64,000 nt of DNA from Streptomyces himalayensis subsp. himalayensis (GCF_013778455.1 NZ_JACEHE010000021.1:1-64000), one strand, 5' to 3'; counted from the stretch's first letter, positions 25,096 to 33,382 are shown. Notes: generated from the letters alone by a model not told the origin. Numbers and translations are program-made.

Positions 25096-25126
25096 GGACC
25101 ACCCACCCCTGGACCACCCACCCCTG
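25093..25126. repeat. two 17-bp tandem units
   Basis: CCTGGACCACCCACCCC is repeated twice between the IS remnant and the SGNH hydrolase gene. Confidence 0.75.
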
Positions 25127-25177
25127 GGGCGAACACCCCGCACGCCCGCCATGACCGCCCGCCAGTCTGCGCGAGCT

Positions 25178-26512
25178 CTAAAGCTCTGCCGGTGCCGAGC
25201 CCTTCAGGTGGGACAGGTTGAACGTCTCCGCCATCCGGCGGTACCCCGCGTCGCTCGGGTGGAGGTGGTCCCCCGAGTCGTAGTCGGGCCGCAGCATGCG
25301 CGGGTTGTACGGGTCGCGCAGCGCCTTGTCAAAGTCCACGACCTCATCGAACACATTGCCCGAGCGGATCTGCGCGTTGACGGCCTGGCGGACGTTCTCC
25401 AGGCCGGGCAGGTACCCGCGATGCCCCTGGAACGGCATCAGCGTCGCGCCGATGACGCGCAGCCCCCGGCTGTGTGCCTGCCGGGTCAGCTCGCGCAGCC
25501 CGTCCGTGATCTTGTCGGGGTCGGTCTGGTGCGGGGTGCGCAGGATGTCGTTGACGCCGAGCACGATGACGACGGCCTTGACGCCCGTGCGGCTGAGCAC
25601 GTCGCGGTCGAACCGCGCCAGCCCGCTCGGGTTGATGGCGGGCCACGTGCCCTTGGGCCGCCCCAGTCCGTCGGTGAGGATGCGGTTGCCGCTGATGCCC
25701 TCGTTGACGACGCTGTAGCGCGGCGCGCCCGACTCGTCACGGAGCCGGTCCGCGAGGACGTCGGTCCACCGGCGGTTGGCCCCGACCGTGGACGTGACCC
25801 CGTCGGTGAGCGAGTCGCCGATCACGACGACGGTGCCCGTCGACTCGTTGCTGAGCACGTCCAGCGCGGTCAGATACCGCCAGTACGGGCTCTGCTCGGT
25901 GTACGCGGCACCGCTCACGTCCTCGGTACGGTCGCCCTTCGCGACGTACGAGATCTGGCGGGCCTGCGGGTGGTACGTGACCGGGCCTGACGGCGTCGGC
26001 GAGTACGTCGTGATGAGCATGTCCGCGTCGTGCGGCACCTCCATGCGTACCGCGTCGCTGACCACCTGCTGTCCCGCCGCGATCACCACCGAGGTGCTCC
26101 CGGAGAACGTCAGCCGCCGCAGCGTGCCGGCCGCGGCCGTCGCGTTGCTGGGCGCGGCCGCCACGGCGATGGAGGCGTGCGTGATGGTGAGGGGCTGCTG
26201 CCCGAACAGGTTCGACAGCGTGATGCGGGCACTGGTCCCGCCGACGCTGGTGTGGACCACGTTCCGGACGGAGTGGCCCGCGAGCCCCTCCTGCTCCGTG
26301 CCGGGCTCGGCGGCCGCGGGCGAGGTGGCCCAGGAGCCGACCCAGGTGCCGGCGGAGGCCGGAGCCGCGGAGTTCTGGGGATTACGGGGGCCCGCCAGGG
26401 TGTCCTGGGAGCCGGTGCCGGCGCGCGAGACGCCGAGATATATGGCGGCCGAGACCACCACAACCACCGCGACGATCGCGGCGAGCAAGGCATAACCATG
26501 ACGCTTGGTCAT
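25178..26512 (-). CDS. secreted or membrane-anchored SGNH/GDSL hydrolase
   Basis: This 444-residue protein has an N-terminal membrane segment (about 8-28) that is either an uncleaved anchor or a signal peptide. The catalytic Ser sits in VVIGDSLTDGV (block I). Gly is in NEGISGNRILTDG (block II), Asn in VLGVNDI (block III), and Asp and His in SGDHLHPSDAGYRRMA (block V). The first 190 residues form a strand-rich domain typical of streptomycete SGNH proteins of about 440 residues. Likely substrates are esters or acetylated glycans. The start at 26512 follows GAGGAG and precedes the hydrophobic segment. Confidence 0.9.
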   Translation of the reverse strand: MTKRHGYALLAAIVAVVVVVSAAIYLGVSRAGTGSQDTLAGPRNPQNSAAPASAGTWVGSWATSPAAAEPGTEQEGLAGHSVRNVVHTSVGGTSARITLSNLFGQQPLTITHASIAVAAAPSNATAAAGTLRRLTFSGSTSVVIAAGQQVVSDAVRMEVPHDADMLITTYSPTPSGPVTYHPQARQISYVAKGDRTEDVSGAAYTEQSPYWRYLTALDVLSNESTGTVVVIGDSLTDGVTSTVGANRRWTDVLADRLRDESGAPRYSVVNEGISGNRILTDGLGRPKGTWPAINPSGLARFDRDVLSRTGVKAVVIVLGVNDILRTPHQTDPDKITDGLRELTRQAHSRGLRVIGATLMPFQGHRGYLPGLENVRQAVNAQIRSGNVFDEVVDFDKALRDPYNPRMLRPDYDSGDHLHPSDAGYRRMAETFNLSHLKGSAPAEL

Positions 26513-26797
26513 GCGGTGCGTTTCTCCTCGGGCAAAGGGAGCCCGAGGCTCCGATCTTGGTCTCCCCATGATGCGGCATGGGGCTGAGGGAAGCAGACGG
26601 CACCCCCCGGCCTCTCAGACGCCGGGAACTCATGGAGCGTTCCGGGAGTCGGTCAGTAAAAGGCGTGAGGTGAAGGGGCGTGCGTCACAGGGGCGCGTCT
26701 TTCGCGCCTCGAGCGGCGTGCAGGACAGGCGTGCAGGACAGGGCGGGGACGGCCGGCACGAAGGGGAGAAGGGCGCAGGAGGGAGCAGGAAGGGACA

Positions 26798-28207
26798 ATG
26801 CGTACGGGGGACGGCGACGACGGCGAGAGGTCGAACGGGCCGGTGGATCGGATGGAACATACGAAAACGGATGAAGCGGGCGTAGAGGTGGACATGGGGC
26901 AGCATGCCCGTGACGGCGGACCGTCACACGAGGTGTCCCCCGAAGGGTTCACCTACAGCGCCGCCGACGAGGAGAAGCAGCGCGGCGTGCGCCGTATGAA
27001 GGCCACCGCGAGCGGCCTTCTGCTGCTCGTCGCGATCATCTACGTCCTCGCCAAGTGGGCGCAGAGCTCCGGCGCCGGCCCGTGGACCGGCTATGTCGCC
27101 GCTGCCGCGGAGGCCGGCATGGTCGGTGCCCTGGCCGACTGGTTCGCGGTCACCGCGCTGTTCCGCCGCCCTCTCGGCCTGCCCATCCCGCACACCGCGA
27201 TCATTCCGACGAAGAAGGACCAGCTGGGCGTCACGCTCGGCGAGTTCGTCGGCGACAACTTCCTGTCCAAGGACGTCGTACGAAAACGGCTGCGCGCCGT
27301 CGGCATCGGCAGCCGCCTCGGCAGCTGGCTCGCCGAGCCCGAGCACGCGGACCGCGTCACCGCGGAGATGGCCGCGGCGCTGCGCGGCGCCCTGACCGTT
27401 CTGCGCGACTCCGACGTCCAGGCCGTGGTCGGCGAGGCGATCAACCGGCGGGCCGACGCCCAGGAGATCGCGCCCGGCCTGGGCAAGATGCTGGAGAAGA
27501 TCGTCGCCGACGGCGGCCACAAACGGGTCGTCGACCTGGTGACCGTACGCGCCCACGACTGGCTCGTGGAGCACGCCGACTCCGTGATGGACGCGGTGCA
27601 GGGCGGGGCTCCAGGCTGGACCCCGCGGTTCGTCGACAAGAAGGTCGGCGAGCGGGTCTACAAGGAGCTGGTGCGCTTCGTCGCCGAGATGCGCGACATG
27701 CCCGAGCACCCGGCGCGCGCCGCCGTCGACCGCTTCCTCGCCGACTTCGCCGTCGACCTGCAGTCCGACACGGACACGCGGGCCCGCGTGGAGTACCTCA
27801 AGCGGGAGGTCCTCGGCCGCGGCGAGGTCCAGGACCTCATCGCCTCCGCCTGGTCCGCCGTCCGCTCCATGATCGTGGCCGCGGCCGAGGACGAGCGCAG
27901 CGAGCTGCGCCTGCGGGTACGGGCATCGCTGCTCTCGCTCGGCGCCCGGCTGGCGGTCGACGGCCGCCTGCAGAACAAGGTCGACGGCTGGATCGAGGGC
28001 GCCGCGGTGTACGTGGTCACGACCTACCGAGACGAGATCACGTCCCTCATCACCGACACGGTCGCCGGCTGGGACGCCGAGCAGACCACGAAGAAGATCG
28101 AGGCCCACATCGGCCGCGACCTGCAGTTCATCCGGATCAACGGCACGGTGGTGGGTTCGCTGGCGGGGTTGTTGATCTATACGGTTTCGCGGGTGTTCGG
28201 GGCGTAG
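26798..28207 (+). CDS. DUF445 family membrane protein
   Basis: This 469-residue protein has two hydrophobic segments near the N-terminus (around residues 72-88 and 96-118). A large soluble helical region follows, then a final membrane segment (GTVVGSLAGLLIYTVSRVFGA). DUF445/YjiN markers include AAEAGMVGALADWFAVTALFR, PHTAIIPTKKDQLGVTLGEF and the C-terminal IEAHIGRDLQFIRINGTVVG. The family has no established activity. ATG 26798 has AGGAAGGG close by; ATG 26852 is an alternative that would drop an acidic stretch. Confidence 0.9.
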   Translation: MRTGDGDDGERSNGPVDRMEHTKTDEAGVEVDMGQHARDGGPSHEVSPEGFTYSAADEEKQRGVRRMKATASGLLLLVAIIYVLAKWAQSSGAGPWTGYVAAAAEAGMVGALADWFAVTALFRRPLGLPIPHTAIIPTKKDQLGVTLGEFVGDNFLSKDVVRKRLRAVGIGSRLGSWLAEPEHADRVTAEMAAALRGALTVLRDSDVQAVVGEAINRRADAQEIAPGLGKMLEKIVADGGHKRVVDLVTVRAHDWLVEHADSVMDAVQGGAPGWTPRFVDKKVGERVYKELVRFVAEMRDMPEHPARAAVDRFLADFAVDLQSDTDTRARVEYLKREVLGRGEVQDLIASAWSAVRSMIVAAAEDERSELRLRVRASLLSLGARLAVDGRLQNKVDGWIEGAAVYVVTTYRDEITSLITDTVAGWDAEQTTKKIEAHIGRDLQFIRINGTVVGSLAGLLIYTVSRVFGA

Positions 28208-28251
28208 GCCGTCGCTATCGCTGTTGCTGTCCCTCGATCGACGCGTAGGGG

Positions 28252-28563
28252 TCAGGCGCGCCGGTCGGCGATCGCCCAAGAGGCGAGCGCGACGCCACCC
28301 GCGACGGAGAACACGGCGGGCCAGGCGCCCATCTTCTTGGCGAGCGGGTGGGACCCGGCGAAGGCGGCGAGGTATGCGGCGGTCAGCGCCCCGGCGGCCT
28401 TGCCCCCGGCCTCCCGCCGCCACTGCTGCGCGGCGGCGGCCCCTGCCACGGCGAGCACGGCCCCGCCGAGCTGACGCTTCTTGGTCCAGCGGGCGACGCC
28501 GTAGCCGCCGATGAGCCCGCTGGCCGCCACGACCGCGGACGGTACGTTCTGTACCTTCGCCAT
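28252..28563 (-). CDS. small membrane protein, unknown
   Basis: This 103-residue Ala/Gly-rich protein has two or three weak hydrophobic segments: ASGLIGGYGVARW, GGAVLAVAGAAAAQQW, and PAVFSVAGGVALASWAI at the end. The spacing and the basic loops suggest an integral membrane protein. I recall similar uncharacterised proteins in other streptomycetes. It lies convergent with DUF445 and divergent from the hydrolase gene. Confidence 0.7.
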   Translation of the reverse strand: MAKVQNVPSAVVAASGLIGGYGVARWTKKRQLGGAVLAVAGAAAAQQWRREAGGKAAGALTAAYLAAFAGSHPLAKKMGAWPAVFSVAGGVALASWAIADRRA

Positions 28564-28710
28564 GACCTGTCTCCCTGCTCGTCGGTCTGCTTCTGCAGGC
28601 TAACGCGGGGTGAGGGGGCTGTTCGGAAGGGGGGAGCGGACGATGGAGCACGTCACGCACGAGGGGGTCCGGCTCGCGTACCGGGACCGTGACGGTCGCA
28701 GCGGCCAGGG

Positions 28711-29526
28711 ATGCCTGAGCGGCCCGGGCAGCGGGGGCGGCACCGGCAGCCGCCGCCGGTCCTGCTCCTGCACGGCCTGGCCGGGCACATGGGGGAGTGG
28801 GACGCGCTCACGGAGCTGCTCCTCGCCGACGGCCACCGGGTGGTGGCGTACGACGCCCGAGGCCACGGAGCCAGCACGCGCCGCCCATCGGACATGACGC
28901 GAGCGGCATGCGTACGGGACGCGGTGGCCGTGATCCGCGCACTGGACCTCGCCCCGGTGACCCTGGTGGGCCAGTCCCTGGGCGGCCATACGGCCATGCT
29001 CACCGCGGCCGCGTATCCGGACCTGGTGCATGCCCTGATCCTGGTGGAGGCGGGCCCGGGCGGCCCGAACCCGGATCTCCCGGCGCAGATAGGCGGCTGG
29101 GTGGACGGCTGGCCGACCCCGTTCAAGTCCCTCGCCGAGGCTGAGAACTTCTTCGGCAACGAGGCCTGGGCCAGGGTCCTGGACGAGCGCCCCGACGGCT
29201 GGCACGCGCGCGTGGACCGCGACGTCATGGTCTCGGCCGTCGCCGAGCTCGCCACCCACGCGTACTGGGACCAGTGGGAGCGGGTCCGCTGCCCGGCCCT
29301 CGTCGTACGGGGCGCCAACGGCACGATGCCGGAGGCGGAGACGACCGAGATGCGAGCCCGCCGCCCCGGAACGACGCAGCTCGCGGTCATCCCGGACACG
29401 GCCCACGACGTACATCTGGACCAGCCGACGCGGCTGCACGCGGCGGCTACGGCTTTCCTGGCCGATGTTGAAGGCGTAGCGGCAACAGACGATGCATGGA
29501 GGAGTGGCAGTGGGCGGGAACGTTGA
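28711..29526 (+). CDS. alpha/beta hydrolase, probably frameshifted near its start
   Basis: The 271-residue frame holds a complete hydrolase core: oxyanion region PPVLLLHGLAGHMGEW, DARGHGAST, nucleophile elbow VGQSLGGHT, acid near VVRGANGTMPEAE, and His in IPDTAHDVHLDQP. The substrate is unknown. However, a better start lies upstream in another frame: ATG 28643, with a GGGGGGAG site, gives MEHVTHEGVRLAYRDRDG, the expected N-terminal strand of this fold. The two parts would join by a single-base change within 28705-28760. Either the gene is translated from 28711 without its first strand, or the sequence carries a frameshift. The SUKH gene start overlaps its end. Confidence 0.75.
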   Translation: MPERPGQRGRHRQPPPVLLLHGLAGHMGEWDALTELLLADGHRVVAYDARGHGASTRRPSDMTRAACVRDAVAVIRALDLAPVTLVGQSLGGHTAMLTAAAYPDLVHALILVEAGPGGPNPDLPAQIGGWVDGWPTPFKSLAEAENFFGNEAWARVLDERPDGWHARVDRDVMVSAVAELATHAYWDQWERVRCPALVVRGANGTMPEAETTEMRARRPGTTQLAVIPDTAHDVHLDQPTRLHAAATAFLADVEGVAATDDAWRSGSGRER

Positions 29527-30106
29527 GACAGCGGCGCTGGCGCAGGTCGTGCCGACGACACAAGGGGTGGACGAGCAGATCGATTGGAGTGAGCTCGAGG
29601 AGATATGGGGGACCCGGTTTCCAGCCGACTACGTCGCCTTCATGGAGACGTACGGGGCAGGGCAGCTCAGCGGGGAAATCGCCATACTGCTGCCGGTTCC
29701 ACGGCCCGATGCCTATTCGGACGGGACCGGCCTACGGAACGAGACCCTGAACGCCCGCGGCACCTGGAAGATGCTCGGCGGCAGAGCGGGCACGGCCCTC
29801 GACGTGGACCCCGACTCCATCCTGGCCTGGGGCGTCACCAGCGGCGCCGACATCTACGGCTGGCTGACCACGGACGACGATCCCGACCGATGGCCCGTGC
29901 TGGTCTACGGGCGGCACACGCATCCGACCTTCCAGATCCACCCTTTCGGCATGGCGGAATTCCTACGCCGACTGCTCACCGATAAGGAATTCCAGGAGGA
30001 GACGATCAGCGTCGTCCTTCCGGAAGAACACCGCTTCATCAACTGGCGCCAGCAGAAACGGTGGTTGGATGCGGACCTGGATCCCTCCACGGGGGAGCCC
30101 TGGTAA
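29510..30106 (+). CDS. SMI1/KNR4 (SUKH) family protein
   Basis: This 198-residue protein has the SUKH core: IDWSELEEIWGTRFPADYVAF near the start, a Gly/hydrophobic strand region (SGEIAILLPV) and the W-rich block ILAWGVTSGADIYGWLT. SUKH proteins are often immunity factors against polymorphic toxins, but many are stand-alone with unknown roles. No toxin gene is adjacent. I chose GTG 29510, preceded by GGAGGAG, over the in-frame ATG 29492. The start overlaps the hydrolase end by 17 bases, so translation may be coupled. Confidence 0.8.
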   Translation: MGGNVETAALAQVVPTTQGVDEQIDWSELEEIWGTRFPADYVAFMETYGAGQLSGEIAILLPVPRPDAYSDGTGLRNETLNARGTWKMLGGRAGTALDVDPDSILAWGVTSGADIYGWLTTDDDPDRWPVLVYGRHTHPTFQIHPFGMAEFLRRLLTDKEFQEETISVVLPEEHRFINWRQQKRWLDADLDPSTGEPW

Positions 30107-30114
30107 TCAGCGGC

Positions 30115-30345
30115 TCATGCCGCCGCACGATCAACGACCGGGCACTCCTGGCCCAAACCTTGAAGGAAGGCCCGCCAGGCGGGGGCCCGGACGGCGACGA
30201 CCGGGCCGGCCGCCTGCTTGGAGTCGCGTATGAGGGTGCCGTCAACGGTGTGCGCGCACTCGACGCATTCGCCGCCTGCGCCGTTGCTGTACGAAGACTT
30301 GAACCACGACAGGCTCTTCTCGAAAGCCGACTCTGCACTGGTCAT
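30115..30345 (-). CDS. DUF397 protein (small regulator partner)
   Basis: This 76-residue protein has the DUF397 signature: LSWFKSSYSNGAGGECVECA, then TLIRDSKQAAGPVVAV and AWRAFLQGL. In streptomycetes DUF397 proteins are encoded beside WhiJ-type XRE regulators and act with them in developmental or antibiotic control. Its start overlaps the stop of the truncated regulator fragment upstream (30342-30345), preserving the usual operon coupling even though that regulator is broken. Confidence 0.88.
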   Translation of the reverse strand: MTSAESAFEKSLSWFKSSYSNGAGGECVECAHTVDGTLIRDSKQAAGPVVAVRAPAWRAFLQGLGQECPVVDRAAA

Positions 30346-30533
30346 CGTGTGTATTCCTTCAGGATGGACTTGATCAACTGGGTGGAACGCTGAGGGCTGA
30401 GAGCGGCGGCCCGGAGGCCGTCGAATGCCCTCGTGTACTCGCGAACGTGATGCTCGCCTTCAAGATACGTAGCGTCGGTGATGCCGTCCCGGTACACGAT
30501 GTCCGGGTCTTCCGCATCAGGGAAGCCAAGCAT
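30342..30533 (-). pseudogene. C-terminal fragment of an XRE/DUF5753 regulator
   Basis: Only about 60 residues remain, reading DPDIVYRDGITDATYLEGE and the closing helix SPQRSTQLIKSILKEYT. These are the last part of the DUF5753 domain that follows the HTH in WhiJ-like regulators. The HTH and the first 200 residues are missing. The break at about 30533 abuts sequence that looks like an MFS gene end on the other strand. This is the decayed partner of the DUF397 gene just downstream. Confidence 0.75.
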
Positions 30534-30558
30534 CGTGAATGAGCCAGTGGCCGGGTAG

Positions 30559-30771
30559 GTGCCGGAGTCGAATCCCTTGCCTCTCGCAAACCTCGCCGGC
30601 TACGTCGCCGCCGGCGGTCACTTCGCCTGGCTCTTCGGGATCGCCGCGGTCATCGCGGCAGCGTCCTGGACCGTCCTGGCTGGACTGGAGCCAAGCAGAC
30701 CGCCTGTGTTGCGGGAGTTGCCAAGCTGGACCCTACGAGGTCCGTATGCCTTGCGCGTCATGACGAAGTGA
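30559..30771 (+). pseudogene. possible MFS transporter C-terminal scar
   Basis: This 70-codon plus-strand frame encodes one membrane helix (AWLFGIAAVIAAASWTVLAGL) with a short basic tail, like the last helix of an MFS exporter. It has no proper start and no upstream helices. It overlaps the C-terminal extension of the DUF397 gene on the minus strand. It looks like a piece of a transporter left between the two regulator copies, but a chance antisense frame is possible. Confidence 0.4.
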
Positions 30772-30941
30772 TTCCATGCCTCCGCTGAGACCGCGATGTG
30801 TGGAGCACTCGGCCGCTTGGAGTCCCGCACGAGGACACCAGAGGGGACGAAGGCGGCCTCCACACACTCGGTCGCGTTACCCCCGCTGTAGGACGACTTG
30901 AACCAGGCGCAGTCGGCGGCGGGCAGGGAATCGGCAGGCAT
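30618..30941 (-). CDS. DUF397 protein with an unusual C-terminal extension
   Basis: The first 65 or so residues are a normal DUF397 protein: CAWFKSSYSGGNATECVEAA, GVLVRDSKRPSAPHIAVS, AEAWNHFV. The usual protein stops about there. Here the frame runs a further 45 residues through sequence antisense to the MFS-like scar, giving a Ser/Ala-rich tail without family likeness. The natural stop has probably been lost by a rearrangement. Its ATG overlaps the stop of the regulator gene by one base (TAATG), the normal coupling of this gene pair. Confidence 0.8.
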   Translation of the reverse strand: MPADSLPAADCAWFKSSYSGGNATECVEAAFVPSGVLVRDSKRPSAPHIAVSAEAWNHFVMTRKAYGPRRVQLGNSRNTGGLLGSSPARTVQDAAAMTAAIPKSQAK

Positions 30942-31786
30942 TACAGCTCCTTGCGGACGCGGTGGATCAGGGAAGAGGAGGCCTCCATGTCCAACGCTTG
31001 TGCGCGAAGGTAGTCGAACGCAAGTCGGTATCGGTCCAGTTCCTCGTCCTTCTCCAGGAAGAGCGAGCCGGTGTGAAAGTCGACGTACACGACATCGAGG
31101 GCGGGTTCAGTACCGCCGATGATCACGAAGCTGCCGAGAGCGGCGCTGTGGGCGCCCTTGGAGAATGGCAGTACCTGGAGCGTGATGTGAGGAGATTCGT
31201 TCGCTTCCAGTAGCCGATCGAGCTGCTCCTTCATGATCTCAGGCGAGCCGACAACACGTCGGATAACGGACTCGTCGAGGATCGCCCACATCCGGGGCGG
31301 CTCAGGGCGGGCGAGGATTTCCTGCCGCTTCATACGGATGTCCACGAGGCGCTCGATCTCGGCCGGCGCGAGGCGCACCTCGTTGGCCTGCTGCAAGGCA
31401 GTGCTGTACCTGCGGGTCTGCAGTAGCCCGGGCACGTAGACGCAGGAGAAGTGGTCTTCGCGTACGGCCTCGTCTTCGAGCGTGAGCAGAAGGTTCATGC
31501 TCTCTGGGATGGAGTCGGCGAAGGAACTCCACCATCCTTGCTCTTTCGCGTCCTTGGCGAGCGCGACAACAGCTCTGCGCTCAGCTTCTGTTGCTCCGTA
31601 CTCGCGACAGAGAGCGTCCACCACAAGCCACTTGACCGGGCCGGCCTGCGTCTCGTAGCGGCTGACGGTTGCCTTGGACACCCCGACAAGCCGCCCCGCT
31701 TCCTCAAGGGTCAGTCCTTTGCGCGCACGTAGCTTCCGCATCATTGCGCCGAGCTGACGGCGGCGTGTGGTGGTCCGTTCGGGCAT
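30941..31786 (-). CDS. WhiJ-like XRE family regulator with DUF5753
   Basis: This 281-residue cytoplasmic regulator has an N-terminal HTH (about 10-65: LGAMMRKLRARKGLTLEEAG, RLVGVSKATVSRYETQ) and a DUF5753 domain to the end, including YVPGLLQTRRYSTAL, RQEILARP and VVYVDFHTGSLFLE. Proteins of this type pair with DUF397 proteins and nearby HATPases in abaA/whiJ-like loci that influence development and antibiotic production. GGAGGGAA lies before the ATG at 31786. The divergent HATPase gene completes the set. Confidence 0.92.
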   Translation of the reverse strand: MPERTTTRRRQLGAMMRKLRARKGLTLEEAGRLVGVSKATVSRYETQAGPVKWLVVDALCREYGATEAERRAVVALAKDAKEQGWWSSFADSIPESMNLLLTLEDEAVREDHFSCVYVPGLLQTRRYSTALQQANEVRLAPAEIERLVDIRMKRQEILARPEPPRMWAILDESVIRRVVGSPEIMKEQLDRLLEANESPHITLQVLPFSKGAHSAALGSFVIIGGTEPALDVVYVDFHTGSLFLEKDEELDRYRLAFDYLRAQALDMEASSSLIHRVRKEL

Positions 31787-32002
31787 CTGCTTCCCTCCGC
31801 ATGCGCCCGGGAGGCTGCCCGGGACGTCAATGAGGCTAGGCACCAGGCAAGTTGACGTACCAGCAGATTCACTCGATGGATTCTCGTGAGAAGTTACACG
31901 GCGCGACTTCTCTCTGCCATGCTGGTTTGCAGATCGCTACGCAATGCAGTCGTGCGGATACGGCAGGCGCAGCATGTGCGTGGCTGGGACGGAGGAGTGG
32001 TC

Positions 32003-32632
32003 ATGTCTGGCTACGAAGTCGCCGAACCTCGACTCCGCTGTGTCCTGCCCTTCGAGGCGGAGCCCGCGGAAGTGCAACTGCTCCGGCAAGCTGTCACCGC
32101 GCAGCTCAGCCAATGGGGGATGGCCGCAGCCACGGACGAGACACAGCTGGTTGTCACTGAGCTAGTTACAAACGTCATCAAGCACGTCGGCCAGGGGGCT
32201 GCAGCAACCTTGATCTTGGAGTCGCGGGGCCAGCGGCTCCGCGTGGAGGTTCACGACAAGAGTCATGTAGTGCCCTCAGTCGCGACCTTGGACTGTGACG
32301 AAGGCGGGTGGGGATTGCATCTGTTCGCGGCTCTGGCAGTGGATTGGGGCACCGTCGTGACTGCGTTGGGCAAGGCGGTCTGGTGTGAGATCCCTCTCGA
32401 TCCGCCCTCAGGCTGCCGCCGCATTGAGCGAGCGGTCACCGCGCTGGAGATCTATCAGGGCATGCGTGGCCGGGCCGGTCTGCTGAGTGGCAGACGTGGG
32501 GTAGAAGTTGAGGAATCAGCGGTTGAGCTGATCGTGGATCTGCTCCACTGGACCACCGCCTGGGGTTGTGACCCCGACGACGTTCTCGATCGCGCCCAGA
32601 TTCACTACGAGGCTGAAGCGGGAGTGGCCTAA
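32003..32632 (+). CDS. ATP-binding protein, anti-sigma-factor-like HATPase
   Basis: This 209-residue protein has an RsbW/SpoIIAB-type GHKL fold in the first 135 residues: an N-box VVTELVTNVIKHV and a degraded G1/G2 region ending DEGGWGLHLFAALAVDWG. It is followed by about 70 residues of helical sequence without family match. It belongs to the third gene type of abaA/whiJ-like loci, encoded divergently from the XRE regulator. It could bind a sigma factor or a partner regulator. The ATG at 32003 has GGAGGAG nine bases upstream. It converges with the HNH gene, overlapping by four bases. Confidence 0.85.
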   Translation: MSGYEVAEPRLRCVLPFEAEPAEVQLLRQAVTAQLSQWGMAAATDETQLVVTELVTNVIKHVGQGAAATLILESRGQRLRVEVHDKSHVVPSVATLDCDEGGWGLHLFAALAVDWGTVVTALGKAVWCEIPLDPPSGCRRIERAVTALEIYQGMRGRAGLLSGRRGVEVEESAVELIVDLLHWTTAWGCDPDDVLDRAQIHYEAEAGVA

Positions 32633-33375
32633 TGGGTGCCCCGGGCGGACTTCAGCATCTCGCCCCGCAGGGCCTCTGGAGTACGCCAGGATTCTCCGGG
32701 ACGGCTCCTGTGGCACATGCGGTGGCAATTCGCGCACAGGCACGCGAGGTCGTCGAGCCGGGTCTCTCGGGTGCCGGATACGTGGAGAGGCGTGACGTGG
32801 TGCACTTCGATGTAGCCCTCGCCAAGAAGTCCGTAGACGTGGGCGAAGTCAAATCGGCAGACCTCGCAGCGGAGGGGACGCCCATCGCGTCGAACCTGCC
32901 GAATCTTCAGTTTACGGAGCTTGGGATCCCGCTCGCGGGACAGTGCCCAGCGGGCGAGCAGTCGGCCCTCGATGGCGGTGGATCCCGTGTCATCGACTTC
33001 GCCCGGCTGCGGAGGTATGAGCTGGAGCTGACCCGAGCCGATGCCGTCCGCGATGGCCTGAGCAGCCTGGAGCATCTCGGTTTCACGCTTCGTGAACGCA
33101 TCGATCATCCGCCGCGTTGGCTCGCCGCATCGAGTGCGTTTGCCTGCGTAGGCGTGATGGTTCGTGGCGAAGTCCGTGGTCTTGCGGCTGACACTGTCCG
33201 GGGAGCGGAAGCCGGGCAGAGTGAGAGCTTCCGGGCCGTGAAGGGGGAGCGAGCGCAACAGCTCAGACAGCTCCTGAACCTCCTGATCGCTAGTTCTACG
33301 CTCGCGCCAGCCGTTCTTCACGACAAGGGCGCCGGCCAGCACGAGTTCATCTTCAGTCCAAGCAGGGCTCCGCAT
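32629..33375 (-). CDS. HNH endonuclease
   Basis: This 248-residue nuclease has an N-terminal helical module (about 5-95, WTEDELVLAGALVV and SPDSVSRKTTDFA), which commonly precedes HNH domains in restriction-type proteins. A C-terminal HNH domain (about 165-225) follows: CxxC at 170-173, FDFAHVYG, GYIEVHHVTPLH with the catalytic His, and LACLCANCHRMCH. It probably cuts DNA, possibly modified or foreign. It is divergent from the methyltransferase and may be an extra nuclease of that system. A -10-like TACGAT seven bases before the ATG suggests a leaderless transcript. Confidence 0.88.
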   Translation of the reverse strand: MRSPAWTEDELVLAGALVVKNGWRERRTSDQEVQELSELLRSLPLHGPEALTLPGFRSPDSVSRKTTDFATNHHAYAGKRTRCGEPTRRMIDAFTKRETEMLQAAQAIADGIGSGQLQLIPPQPGEVDDTGSTAIEGRLLARWALSRERDPKLRKLKIRQVRRDGRPLRCEVCRFDFAHVYGLLGEGYIEVHHVTPLHVSGTRETRLDDLACLCANCHRMCHRSRPGESWRTPEALRGEMLKSARGTH

Positions 33376-33382
33376 GACCAAT

